A DNA stretch of 64,000 bases from Nitrososphaerota archaeon (GCA_013288145.1 JABDCJ010000006.1:1-64000), one strand, 5' to 3'; positions 36,898 to 45,515 are shown, counted from the stretch's first letter. Translations and numbers: made by a program. The notes: generated from the letters alone by a model not told the origin.

Positions 36898-37908
36898 TTG
36901 GAATGTTTTTTATCACAAATCGAATCCCAAAATAGTCGGCAATTGAAACTCGGAGTCTTCAATCCAATTTTTTACGACAGATCTTTCGATGATTGTCTCA
37001 AATCCTGCAACAATCTCGGGCTGGATGCAATCGAAATAGCTTGCGCAAACTATACAGGAACCACCCACTGTGATGCGGGAAAACTTCTCGCAAATCCAGA
37101 CGACCTAGAATCGTTTAAGAAAAAAATCCAGGACAGTGGCCTTTTGATCAGCGCATTAAGCTGTCATGGGAATCCTCTACACCCTTCCGAAGAAATTTCG
37201 AAGGCTCACAGTCAAGGACAAAGAAATGCGATAATGCTCGCGGAAAAACTCGGAGTAGACCGCGTTGTTTGTTTCTCCGGATGTCCCGGAGATTCTGATT
37301 CCTCAAAATATCCGAACTGGGTTACTGGCGCGTGGCCGGATGATTATCCGAAAATATTGGAGTGGCAGTGGAAAGAAAAGGTGATCCCATTCTGGCAGAA
37401 AGAGGCAGAGTTCGCAGAAAAGAATGGAGTGGATAAGATCTGCATTGAGATGCATCCCGGTTTTGTGGTATACAATCCCGAGACAATGATAAAGCTCAGG
37501 GAAAATGCGGGCAAAATAATCGGAACAAACTTTGATCCCAGCCACATGTTCTGGCAGGGCATCGATCCCTGCGTCGCCATTCGAGAACTCTCGGACTGCA
37601 TGTTTCATTTTCATGCGAAGGACACTCATCTCGATTCCCAGAATATTTTGAAGAATGGGGTCGTCGATGCAAAAAGATATTCTCTGCTGAATCAAAGATC
37701 ATGGTATTTCCGAAGCGTCGGTTACGGTCATGACGCCATAGTTTGGAAGGACATGATGAGCGCTCTCCGTCTTATCGATTATGACTATGTCGTCAGCATC
37801 GAGCACGAAGATGCGCTGTTGTCTCGCGAGGAAGGCTTGAGAAAGGCGGTTGATTTCATGAAAGGGGTTTTGATAACTGAAAAGCCCTCCGAAACCTGGT
37901 GGACCTGA
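36898..37908 (+). CDS. Sugar phosphate isomerase/epimerase (xylose-isomerase-like TIM barrel)
   Basis: 336 residues of the AP-endonuclease-2/xylose-isomerase-like family. Metal ligands fit the fold: E in ICIEMHPGFV (about 183), D and H in GTNFDPSHMFWQG (about 213-217), H in DCMFHFHAKDTH (about 237-241), and E in VVSIEHEDALL (about 301). Members isomerise or epimerise ketoses or hydroxy-pyruvates. TTG start at 36898, though the fold begins at KLGVFNP (residue 17). 50 nt before the HpcH/HpaI aldolase gene, an operon pair. Confidence 0.88.
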   Translation: MECFLSQIESQNSRQLKLGVFNPIFYDRSFDDCLKSCNNLGLDAIEIACANYTGTTHCDAGKLLANPDDLESFKKKIQDSGLLISALSCHGNPLHPSEEISKAHSQGQRNAIMLAEKLGVDRVVCFSGCPGDSDSSKYPNWVTGAWPDDYPKILEWQWKEKVIPFWQKEAEFAEKNGVDKICIEMHPGFVVYNPETMIKLRENAGKIIGTNFDPSHMFWQGIDPCVAIRELSDCMFHFHAKDTHLDSQNILKNGVVDAKRYSLLNQRSWYFRSVGYGHDAIVWKDMMSALRLIDYDYVVSIEHEDALLSREEGLRKAVDFMKGVLITEKPSETWWT

Positions 37909-37958
37909 TTTCATACTCATTGTTAAAATACTGAGCAGGAAGACGGCAGATACAAGCC

Positions 37959-38741
37959 TTGTCACACTACAGAAAGAACAAACTGAGAACTCTACTTGAT
38001 GAATCAAAACCGACGGTTGCTACGCACGTTCATAGCACGTGGCCGGGCTTGATGGAAGTACTCGGATCAACCGGGCTCGTCGATTACGTTGAACTCTCGG
38101 CGCAGTATGCTCCCTATGATCTCTTCTCCTTAGATAATTTCGCTATGGCGGGAGACCTCTACGACATGCCTGCGATGATAAAGATCGACCCGGAACCAAG
38201 ATACTTCATGGCTCAGAGAGCAATCGGATCGGGATTCCAATCAGTGCTATTTGCAGATCTTAGAACAGTCAAAGAAGTAGAAGATGCGGTCTCATCGGTT
38301 AGAGCGGAGCCGAAAGGAAAGAACGGCTCTGCGATGAATCGTGCGGCGAAATACTTCTACGGCGGGAGTGAAGAGTTCGTAAAATACTGCGACGATGTTG
38401 TCGTTGCAATTATGATTGAGAAGAAGTCACTTTACGAGCATCTTGAAGATGTATTGAACCTGGATATCGACATGATCCAGTTCGGGCCGTCTGACTTTTC
38501 TATGAGCCTGGGAGTTCCGGGACAGACTACGCATCCGAAAGTCGTTGAGGCATCCGAGGCGACGACCAAACTGTCGCTAAAGTATGACAAGCATCCGAGA
38601 ATAGAACTTCCGGGATTTGCAAATGCCGAAAGATATGTGAAGATGGGCGTGAAGGACTTTTGCATTGGATGGGACGTGATGGTTATGCGCGATTACGTCA
38701 TGCAAAATGTTGCTCCGCTTCGAAAAGAGCTAGGCGTCTAA
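37959..38741 (+). CDS. HpcH/HpaI family aldolase
   Basis: 260 residues of the class II pyruvate-aldolase/2-keto-3-deoxy-sugar-acid aldolase type. VDYVELSAQYAPYDL replaces the usual 'EHGPFD' region, MIEKKSLYEHLEDVLNLDIDMIQFGPSDFSMSLG carries the metal-ligand Glu and Asp and the GP-D-S substrate loop. It should cleave a 2-keto-3-deoxy acid to pyruvate and an aldehyde. TTG start. Operon with the isomerase; a stretch of 180 nt without a convincing gene follows to 38920. Confidence 0.9.
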   Translation: MSHYRKNKLRTLLDESKPTVATHVHSTWPGLMEVLGSTGLVDYVELSAQYAPYDLFSLDNFAMAGDLYDMPAMIKIDPEPRYFMAQRAIGSGFQSVLFADLRTVKEVEDAVSSVRAEPKGKNGSAMNRAAKYFYGGSEEFVKYCDDVVVAIMIEKKSLYEHLEDVLNLDIDMIQFGPSDFSMSLGVPGQTTHPKVVEASEATTKLSLKYDKHPRIELPGFANAERYVKMGVKDFCIGWDVMVMRDYVMQNVAPLRKELGV

Positions 38742-38920
38742 GATTTCTTTTCTCAGAGGATTACGTCGATTGTCTCCAGAAAAATGAGAATGCCGAAAAC
38801 CTAGTTGCGAGAGTGCCCGGTTGGGAGATTCAAAGAAAGCAGATATCGTAATCCTCATTTTTTATTCTGGTTTTTTGAAAAACTCCGTTTTCGGAAACTT
38901 TGATCGTCTGAATCATGCGA

Positions 38921-39799
38921 TTACAAACCGGTCAGCTTTCTTACCGTGTTGACTAATGTTCCAATCTTTTCCAGTTCGATCTCAACTTCATCTCCGGTCT
39001 GCAAAGTAAAATCGTCCGGTGGAACTATTGAAGTTCCGGTCATCAGAAGAGTGAAAGTATTTAGGAGGTTGTCCTGCTTCAGGAAACCAAGTAATTCAGG
39101 AACCGATCTTTTCATTTGCGAAGTATTTGTTGAACCTTCGAAGACCTTCTTCTCATCCCGGCTTATCCGCATCTTGATTTCAAGATTGTGAGGATCTCCA
39201 ATTTCATCCGATGTAACAATCACGGGTCCGATCGATGAAGACCAACGGTATACCTTTGCCTGTGGTAGGTAGAGCGGATTTTCTCCCTCGATGTCCCGCG
39301 AGGAAACGTCATTTCCCGCTGTGTATCCCACGATGTTCAGTTCGCCATCGCAAACGACTGTTAGCTCCGGTTCTGGCACTGACCATTTGCTGTCGCTCCT
39401 CACCGCCACTTCCTCGCTGGGACCCCTGCAGCGCGCTCCCGAGTCCTTTAGAAAAAGTTCCGGTCTAATCGCGTCGTAGACGTAATCATAAAGTCCCTTG
39501 GTCTTTGTCTCGCTTTCTCTTGCCTGTCGGCTCCGGAGGTATGTGACTCCAGCTGCCCAGATCTCAGTGGGCTTTACCGGAATTTTCAGAAGGTCATAAC
39601 TGAACGGTATTTTCTTTGCCTTCTTTATCGCATCCGAAGAAATGTCAACCATTTTGGAAACGTTGCCGTCAGCCTTGTCGTACAGACTGTTTAGATCTTT
39701 GAAGGTAGTACTGTCTACTACTGTCAAATCGTAAAGCGATCCGTTTTCCAGAATTCCGAGTGAGATTCCGCTAGGAGTTTGAAATCTGCAGAACTTCAT
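38921..39799 (-). CDS. FAH-family protein, probable 2-keto-3-deoxy-sugar-acid dehydratase
   Basis: 292 residues. WAAGVTYLRSRQAR, DAIRPELFLKDSGARCRGPSEEVAVRSDS and VPEPELTVVCDGE (metal-ligand ExE) with NDVSSRDIEGENPLYLPQAKVY (Asp ligand) are the marks of the fumarylacetoacetate-hydrolase fold. The WxxGVTYxRSRxAR phrase resembles 2-keto-3-deoxyarabinonate/xylonate dehydratases of pentose oxidation. Expected product is a 2,5-dioxo acid. Context of an aldolase, kinase and dehydrogenases supports this. ATG start. Substrate chain length is not determinable from sequence. Confidence 0.85.
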   Translation of the reverse strand: MKFCRFQTPSGISLGILENGSLYDLTVVDSTTFKDLNSLYDKADGNVSKMVDISSDAIKKAKKIPFSYDLLKIPVKPTEIWAAGVTYLRSRQARESETKTKGLYDYVYDAIRPELFLKDSGARCRGPSEEVAVRSDSKWSVPEPELTVVCDGELNIVGYTAGNDVSSRDIEGENPLYLPQAKVYRWSSSIGPVIVTSDEIGDPHNLEIKMRISRDEKKVFEGSTNTSQMKRSVPELLGFLKQDNLLNTFTLLMTGTSIVPPDDFTLQTGDEVEIELEKIGTLVNTVRKLTGL

Positions 39800-39856
39800 A
39801 ATCTAGATAACTGGCGTCGTCCTCATCAATTAAAAAAGGAATGTTCTGAAGTAGAG

Positions 39857-39892
39857 AAGAATGGCAACGAGCAAATCAGTATCAAGGCATTT
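39857..39892 (-). pseudogene. vapC: Relic of a VapC PIN toxin N-terminus
   Basis: On the minus strand the frame reads K-C-L-D-T-D-L-L-V-A-I-L, the hallmark start of VapC PIN ribonucleases with the first catalytic Asp, overlapping the end of the vapB relic as in intact vapBC operons. The codon in front of Lys, where ATG should be, is CTC, and after 12 codons the family similarity ends and a stop follows at about 39838. No rest of the PIN domain can be found downstream. The toxin cannot be made. Confidence 0.6.
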
Positions 39893-40129
39893 GAGTTCTG
39901 ATCGCCTTCAGTTTTTCTTTAGATTTCCGCCAAACTGCAGAAATTTCCTTGTCGAAAATAGTCTCTTTTTCTTTATCGCTCACTTGCCATGTTCCGAAAC
40001 TATCAACAAGCTTACCTCGGCCTTCTAGTTAATCGCATAATGACTTCGCTAAAGCTCTCTTCCTTTCTCTTTTTCTTTCGAGAGAGCATCATAAGCTTCG
40101 TTACTTATTGAGATATTTCTACTTCCCAT
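39882..40129 (-). pseudogene. vapB: Frameshifted VapB-type antitoxin (DUF217 family)
   Basis: From ATG 40127-40129 the frame reads MGSRNISISNEAYDALSKEK then EKGRE and a premature TAG at 40049-40051. A +1 shift restores SFSEVIMRLT, and a second +1 shift near 40025 restores GRGKLVDSFGTWQVSDKEKE then TIFDKEISAVWRKSKEKLKAI, ending TGA at 39882-39884. The joined product of about 82 residues fits the archaeal antitoxin (DNA-binding N-terminus with toxin-neutralising helical C-terminus). The first segment is the 'ISISNEAYDAL' opening typical of the family. Both shifts and the loss of vapC show a decayed toxin-antitoxin locus. Confidence 0.7.
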
Positions 40130-40216
40130 CTCACCCACATAGTTGCAAATACACAGAAAAGCATTCATTACTTCTTGACCCTACGAGCTCACGCCAACAG
40201 ACCGGAAAGATGTATA

Positions 40217-40390
40217 CAATCGTTTTTGTAATAGCCTTAAAACCGACCCCCCTAGTACAACCCCACGCGCGTGCGTGATATCGTGATTTAATGGATCCAT
40301 TGAACTTTCATTGATTTGTTATTCCATTTTCGGCGCGATCGCAAGGGGACGCACTTTTCTGTACAGCAGAGCTTGAAACGAGCTCTGTTT
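40217..40390. repeat. Dispersed two-module repeat, copy A
   Basis: Copy A matches copy B at 59477-59779. Module 1 (40217-40278) contains TAGCCTTAAAACCGACCC, then CCCTAG, and an alternating CACGCGCGTGCGTG run. Module 2 (40312-40390) has the perfect palindromes GCGATCGC and CTGTACAG, then a hairpin CAGAGCT-TGAAACG-AGCTCTG. In A the modules are 33 nt apart; in B about 160 nt apart. Apart from a few bases the modules are identical between the two sites 19 kb apart, in spite of lying between genes. Differences in module 2 alter the amino acids of the one open frame, so it is not conserved as protein. Nature unknown: MITE-like element, RNA or binding platform. Confidence 0.75.
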
Positions 40391-40565
40391 CCAAAGGATT
40401 ATCTGCTTTAAATTGAAAATGTACTCTCAGTTCTCCGGAGGTTGAAGGAACGAAGAAGATCGTACGCCATTCCGGGCCTCTTTTTGATACAGCTCTCAAG
40501 TCGATTTCTTTTCCAATATTCTTCAGATACGCAGATATTTCGTCCAAAGCTATTCGAGAATTCAT
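40308..40565 (-). CDS. Possible 85-residue protein ending in repeat A
   Basis: ATG 40563-40565 starts MNSRIALDEISAYLKNIGKE with a protein-like composition up to PSTSGELRVHFQFKADNP, but the last 28 codons are the reverse strand of module 2 of the repeat. The start codon overlaps the TTG start of the divergent oxidase gene by one base, and I see no TATA element on its side. Either a small gene disrupted or extended by the repeat, or a chance frame. The corresponding part in copy B is preceded by a stop, so no equivalent gene is there. Confidence 0.3.
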   Translation of the reverse strand: MNSRIALDEISAYLKNIGKEIDLRAVSKRGPEWRTIFFVPSTSGELRVHFQFKADNPLETELVSSSAVQKSASPCDRAENGITNQ

Positions 40566-41767
40566 TGTCTGACAGTAGAATCGCAATCATTGGAGCCGGT
40601 TCAACCGGAGCAAGCACAGCATACCACCTCTCGAAAGCCGGGGTTCAAGTAGTTCTGATTGAAAGAGATGAAATCGGCCGTGGCATGACAAGCCGCTCCA
40701 CTGCTGTCGTGCGGACCCACTATAGCAATGAAATCGTGGCCCGAATGGCACTCTATTCTTTGAAAATTCTCCGGGATTTTTCATCGATAGGAAATTCGGG
40801 CTTTACCGATTGTGGTATGCTCATTCTTGGTTCTCCGCCGTTCAAGAGTGCAATTGAAGCGAATGTCCGAATGTTGAAGAGCGTCGGCGTGAACGAAGTT
40901 GAATTAACGAAGTCCGATGCGCAGAAAATGTTCCAGGACGCTGATCTGGATGACTGCAGCAATGATGGCTACATAGCATTCGAACCAGAGAGCGGCTACG
41001 CGGATCCAGTTGCGACGGCTGGCTCATACGCGGAAAAAGCCCGCGAGCTCGGGGCTGAAATCATTCTGAGAAACAGCGTGCAGAAGCTGGAAAGGAAAAA
41101 CGGCAAGTTAAGCTCGCTCGTCTTGCATGATGGTTCCAGAATCAACTGCGACAGAGCGATTCTCTGTACCAACGTGTGGACTAACAATCTCTTGGGAAGA
41201 AGCGAAGTTGACGAAGAAGATTTTCTCCCGGTCAGAGCTGTCCCGCATCCTGTTGTCGTTTACAGACGTCCTTCAAACTATCAGGGCAAGCGTGTGATTG
41301 TAAGCGATTATTACAACAAGGCATACTACAAGCCGGAGGGACAATCGCTGCTATTCGGGGGAAGCATCGACGCCTCAATCGACAATCAAACAGCTGACCC
41401 GGACAATCCACCTTCGGACGTGCCGTTTGAGTACATCTCAAGCTACTCAGAGCGGATTTCGGAGCGAATACCGGCGATGAAAAATGCAGAGTTCCACTCG
41501 GCATACATTGGCATGTATGACATCACGCCGGATGAGCACCCTATAATCGATGAACTTTCGTCGAGTCTAGGCATTGAAGGTCTCTACTGCTGCGTCGGAC
41601 TCTCCGGCCACGGCTTCAAACTGTGTCCTGCCTTTGGAGTCATTAACACGGAAATGATCCTCGGTAAAGAACAGCAGACTTTTGATAGGTCGCACTTTGC
41701 CCTCGATCGATTCAAGACTGGAAGACTGCTCAGTACAAAGTATGAGGGACTGGGTAGCGTTGCCTAG
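40565..41767 (+). CDS. FAD-dependent oxidoreductase (DAO/sarcosine oxidase type)
   Basis: 400 residues from TTG 40565. The dinucleotide-binding motif IAIIGAGSTGASTAYHLSKAGVQVVLIER (about 6-34) is directly after the start; RSTAVVRTHY near residue 49 matches the FAD/substrate region of D-amino-acid/sarcosine oxidase-like enzymes, and GLYCCVGLSGHGFKLCPAFG closes the fold. Substrate is probably an amine or amino acid. A TATA-like AGATATTT (40533-40540) is about 28 nt upstream, so the longer frame back to 40442 is unlikely. The next gene is a solute-binding protein, so uptake and oxidation may be linked. Confidence 0.88.
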   Translation: MSDSRIAIIGAGSTGASTAYHLSKAGVQVVLIERDEIGRGMTSRSTAVVRTHYSNEIVARMALYSLKILRDFSSIGNSGFTDCGMLILGSPPFKSAIEANVRMLKSVGVNEVELTKSDAQKMFQDADLDDCSNDGYIAFEPESGYADPVATAGSYAEKARELGAEIILRNSVQKLERKNGKLSSLVLHDGSRINCDRAILCTNVWTNNLLGRSEVDEEDFLPVRAVPHPVVVYRRPSNYQGKRVIVSDYYNKAYYKPEGQSLLFGGSIDASIDNQTADPDNPPSDVPFEYISSYSERISERIPAMKNAEFHSAYIGMYDITPDEHPIIDELSSSLGIEGLYCCVGLSGHGFKLCPAFGVINTEMILGKEQQTFDRSHFALDRFKTGRLLSTKYEGLGSVA

Positions 41768-41912
41768 TAGGATGTCAATCATAACTAAGAATCAGTAAAC
41801 TTCTGGAAAGTCAATCGCCAATTCCGAAAAATTGGAAATCGTTTGGCCTGCTATTCGTAGAATAACAAGCCGGTAATAAAATTATTAACTGCACATGCGC
41901 TGAAATAGGATT

Positions 41913-44006
41913 ATGCTCTCCGGGAGAAAGTCGAAGTTGAAACTTGCGCTAAGTCGTGGCGCGATGGTGGGAATTGTCGTGGTTGTTATAATAGTGATCG
42001 CAGTTGGAGCTTATGCAGCTCTGGCTGGTAGCACGTCTACAGTAACCTCGTCTACGACGAGTAGTTCGTCCCAGACGACGCCCACAACGAGTGCTTCGTC
42101 ACCAACGACTACGGCGAGCTCTCAGTCTTCATCGTCTTCTTCCTCTTCCGCAGTAGGTTCGACTTCCAGCAGCAGCCAGTCTTCGTCATCCTCAAGCCAG
42201 AGTACGTCCTCTTCCTCGATTTCATCTTCGTCGTCCGCTTCTAATTCTACCGGCTCGCCATTCCACCAGCAGCTCGTTATTGATGATTGGACCTGGTTTG
42301 TGTCGGGAACTGACGCAAACGAGCTCTACATCAACTCAGAGCTCCCGTGGCCGAATTCTCTCGCTTACACAGTTTACCAGTCTCTGGTTACCGTTAACGA
42401 GACCGCACAATTCAGCAACGGAAACATCCAGTATCTTCCGGGTCTAGCAACTGGCTGGAACGTTTCGTCCGATGGCACGACTTACACCTTCAATCTGAGA
42501 CAGAACGTAAAGTTCTCCACCGGAAACCCGTTCAACGCATACCAAGCATGGATGGAGCTCTATGGTCTCTACTATCTCACTGCAAACAGCTCGACATGGA
42601 TGGAATCTTACCCGCTGTTTAACATGAACTCTTCAAACTTTGGTCCAGCAACGATGGCAATGATCAACCAATCAGGTTTGATCAATCCATCGCAGCAAGC
42701 GCTCAATGTGATGATGAATAGCTCATGGCCAATCTACGTGACTGGACCTTATACTCTGGTATTCCATCTGGCAAACCCGTTCATTTTCTTCCCGGGTGTT
42801 CTCGTTGTCTATGACGGACTAATGTTCGACACCCAGTGGTTAATGGATCACGGAGGTTTTGGAACGCCGACCTCGTACAACTCGTACTTCAACCAGCACC
42901 CGATTCCGGGAACTGGTCCGTATGTAGTAACCCAGATTTCTGAGAACAATTTCGTCAGCTTTACTCAAAGCCCCACATACTGGGGGGACAGCCTGACACC
43001 TACTCAGCTCGCTCTCCAGCCGCTGTGGGATCCGGGACACGCAAAGAACGTCATCGTGTATAACAAGCCCGACGATATTGCGAGATACACCGATCTGTCA
43101 ACAGGTGCTGCTCAAATATCGACGATAGAAACTCAGGACTTTAACCTGATTACGACGAATCCGCAGTATAGCTACTTTGTAAACCCCGCATGGAATGGCG
43201 AGGTCGCATTGATGGGTCTTAACGTCAATCTATATCCAACGAACATTACTGACGTAAGACTAGCCATAGTTCATGCAATCAACTATACGAATCTGTACAG
43301 CGCGGGCTATGGTCAGAACATGACGCCGTACGTGGGACCGGAGTACCCCGCTTGGAGCCAATACTACGATCTCGGAAAGTTCAAGCCATATGATTACAAC
43401 CTCACTTTGGCTATGCAGTACCTCAAGGAGGCAAATATCACAAGCATGCCTACTTTCACGTTCAGGACAGTCTCTGGCTGCGCGGTTTGTGCCTCTGCCG
43501 CTCAGATCATACAGGCAGATCTCGCCCAGATTGGAATTACCGTGAACATCGTGGTTCTTTCGTCGGGTCAGTACTATTCTGGAACATATGGAACTTTCAA
43601 GACAAACGTCGCGAACGCCCAAGCTATTGGACAGATCTCCTTCGTAAACGGTGGATTCGGCTGGGGTCCAGCAACTCTTACGCCTGCAGACTATTGGGTC
43701 ACTTTCGTCAGCAACACTTCAGTCTGGGGTAACTGGGCAGGCTACTCAAACCCGATAGTGCAAAAGTGTGTCAACGCTTTCACTTCAACCGCCAATGCTA
43801 GTTTGATACAGGGCCTATGCACTGCAGCTCAAGCGCAGCTTCAAAAAGATGCGCCGTATGCCTGGATTGGAACTTTTGGTCTCTGGGGCGTCGCGGGCGG
43901 TTCACTCGCCTGGAAGTCTAGCGTGGTCAAGAGCTTCTTTGTCGACCCGGTATGGACTGGTCAGACAACAGATCCGTTCTTCAACACGGTAATCTTCGCA
44001 TCGTAA
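41913..44006 (+). CDS. ABC transporter solute-binding protein, peptide/opine/nickel family 5
   Basis: 697 residues. An N-terminal hydrophobic segment (SRGAMVGIVVVVIIVIAVGAYAAL) is preceded by RGAM, which fits a class III (prepilin-peptidase type) signal site as used by archaeal 'bindosome' binding proteins. A Ser/Thr-rich linker (about 40-110) leads to the family 5 body (WNVSSDGTTYTFNLRQNVKFSTGNPFNAYQ, IPGTGPYVVTQISENNFVSF, DVRLAIVHAINYTNLYS). No permease or ATPase gene is next to it, so it may share a transporter elsewhere. Likely ligand: peptides or related solutes. A TATA-like ATTATTA (41881-41887) is about 28 nt upstream. Confidence 0.93.
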   Translation: MLSGRKSKLKLALSRGAMVGIVVVVIIVIAVGAYAALAGSTSTVTSSTTSSSSQTTPTTSASSPTTTASSQSSSSSSSSAVGSTSSSSQSSSSSSQSTSSSSISSSSSASNSTGSPFHQQLVIDDWTWFVSGTDANELYINSELPWPNSLAYTVYQSLVTVNETAQFSNGNIQYLPGLATGWNVSSDGTTYTFNLRQNVKFSTGNPFNAYQAWMELYGLYYLTANSSTWMESYPLFNMNSSNFGPATMAMINQSGLINPSQQALNVMMNSSWPIYVTGPYTLVFHLANPFIFFPGVLVVYDGLMFDTQWLMDHGGFGTPTSYNSYFNQHPIPGTGPYVVTQISENNFVSFTQSPTYWGDSLTPTQLALQPLWDPGHAKNVIVYNKPDDIARYTDLSTGAAQISTIETQDFNLITTNPQYSYFVNPAWNGEVALMGLNVNLYPTNITDVRLAIVHAINYTNLYSAGYGQNMTPYVGPEYPAWSQYYDLGKFKPYDYNLTLAMQYLKEANITSMPTFTFRTVSGCAVCASAAQIIQADLAQIGITVNIVVLSSGQYYSGTYGTFKTNVANAQAIGQISFVNGGFGWGPATLTPADYWVTFVSNTSVWGNWAGYSNPIVQKCVNAFTSTANASLIQGLCTAAQAQLQKDAPYAWIGTFGLWGVAGGSLAWKSSVVKSFFVDPVWTGQTTDPFFNTVIFAS

Positions 44007-44042
44007 AACGAGAATTCGCGGGCGCCTAGTTGTGCTCGCTTT

Positions 44043-44083
44043 CCCCTCCCTTTTAGAAAAGAGGGCTCTGTTCTTTTTTCTAA
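44043..44083 (+). terminator. Terminator after the solute-binding protein
   Basis: CCCTC (44045-44049) pairs with GAGGG (44061-44065) around an inner TTTT-AG-AAAA stem, followed by TTCTTTTTTC. It begins 37 nt past the stop of the binding-protein gene and is in front of the convergent threonine synthase end. Confidence 0.6.
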
Positions 44084-44141
44084 CTTCTTTGTAAAAGAGA
44101 TCTGATGTAGGAGCTGAGTCCGGAAATTCCGGCTCGTACAT

Positions 44142-45404
44142 TTAGGCAGCAGGTACTTTCGTCAAGTATTGCCCAAATAATTCGACGTCAAGGTTAGTTA
44201 GATTCGTCGCAGGAGCCGAATTGTCGATCGTCGCATCTGGCTGATTCAGACCGAATCCGGTGATGACAAGCGCGACCTTCTCGTCCTTTCCCACCACCCT
44301 ATCAGAAAGAAGTTTTTTCAGCGCAGCAAGAGTCGTAACAGATGACGGCTCTGCATAAATTGCCTCAACTCCGGAGAGCTCTTTGGTTGCAGAAATAATT
44401 TCTTCATCTGTAACTGTTACTGCAAGCCCATTTGTCTCTTTGAGTGAAACAAGCGCAATATCGCCGTCCGGTGCCCAATCGTCGAGAATGCTGTGAGCAA
44501 TCGTCTTCGGGTTTTTGACTTTGGGAATATTTCTAGGATCCAGCTTTCTGTTGAAGGCGTCAGCAACCGGCGCGCAACCAGAAGCCTGAACTCCGACAAG
44601 ACGCGGATACTTTTCGATCAGACCGAGCGTTTTGAGCTCCTTGAGCCCCTTGAAATAAGACGAAATATTGCCGCCCCCGCCGACAGGCAGTATAATCCAA
44701 TCCGGTAGGCTGTTCTCGCCCTGCTCGTACATTTCAAAAACAGAGGTTTTTGCTCCCTCTTTGACGTACGGGTTATACCTGGATGCAGCCGAGCAATTCT
44801 GCAGATTATATCGGTCGCAAACTTTGCTCGTGAATTCAAGCACGTCTCCTGTACTTGCACTAGTCAAAAACACGTTTGCCCGGTAGGCGAGCAGCTTTGC
44901 GAGCTTCGCCCGAGATATCCCTTGAAAAGCAAAGATGTAGGATTCGATCCCGCCCTTCGCTGCGTATGCGGCGACGGATGATCCGGCATTTCCGGCGGTT
45001 GCGGCAACGACTCGCCCATACCCGTCCTCGATTGCTTTTGAAATTGCAACCGCTGATTTTCTATCCTTGAAGCTGCAGGTCGGATTGCGGGATTCGTCCT
45101 TTACGAAAAGATTGCTCATACCGAGCTCCGAGCCAATTTTCTGAATTCTGTGATAGGGCGAAGAGCCTTCCCCGAGAGATACGCAGTTCGCGGGGGACCT
45201 CAACGGTAGTAAAGGAGAATACTTCCAGATACCTTCTGCTCCTTTAATCGTAGGAAGCTTGCCTTGGTATCGCTGGCTGATTTTTCTATAGTCGTAGACG
45301 ACTTCAAGAGATCCTTCGCAAGCAGGGCATCTAACCTTACCTTCCTGCGCAGTTTTCCCGCACCATACGCAGGTCAGAGAAGTTTCAGTGGATTCAATAT
45401 TCAA
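44142..45404 (-). CDS. thrC: Threonine synthase
   Basis: 420 residues, PLP-dependent conversion of O-phosphohomoserine to threonine. The N-terminal zinc ribbon (CVWCGKTAQEGKVRCPAC, about 12-29) is typical of archaeal and plant-type members. The PLP lysine is in NPTCSFKDRKSAVA (about 113), the PLP phosphate loop is VAATAGNAGSSVAAYA and GGGGNIS-like PVGGGGNISSYFKG occurs later. ATG start. It is stand-alone between the binding-protein gene and mscL; no other threonine genes are near. Confidence 0.95.
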   Translation of the reverse strand: MNIESTETSLTCVWCGKTAQEGKVRCPACEGSLEVVYDYRKISQRYQGKLPTIKGAEGIWKYSPLLPLRSPANCVSLGEGSSPYHRIQKIGSELGMSNLFVKDESRNPTCSFKDRKSAVAISKAIEDGYGRVVAATAGNAGSSVAAYAAKGGIESYIFAFQGISRAKLAKLLAYRANVFLTSASTGDVLEFTSKVCDRYNLQNCSAASRYNPYVKEGAKTSVFEMYEQGENSLPDWIILPVGGGGNISSYFKGLKELKTLGLIEKYPRLVGVQASGCAPVADAFNRKLDPRNIPKVKNPKTIAHSILDDWAPDGDIALVSLKETNGLAVTVTDEEIISATKELSGVEAIYAEPSSVTTLAALKKLLSDRVVGKDEKVALVITGFGLNQPDATIDNSAPATNLTNLDVELFGQYLTKVPAA

Positions 45405-45515
45405 AAACCAGTCACGACTCCGAATATTCTGAAAAGCGGAAGATAAAGCAAACTATCTTTGTCTAATTCCCTTTCTCTAAAGAAAGGATCGGAGAACGAA
45501 GTAAGGTTTTTCGAT

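Noticed and set aside
38742..38920. Possible small gene between the aldolase and FAH genes
   Set aside because: Frames are short, change register and have no start or domain; most likely non-coding.
40442..40564. Longer N-terminus for the FAD oxidase
   Set aside because: The FAD-binding motif starts directly after TTG 40565 as in homologues; the extension has no homology and a TATA element lies 28 nt before 40565.
42010..42260. Simple-sequence tandem repeats in the Ser-rich linkers
   Set aside because: The TCN-rich codons of Ser/Thr linkers produce apparent repeats; they are coding and not arrays.
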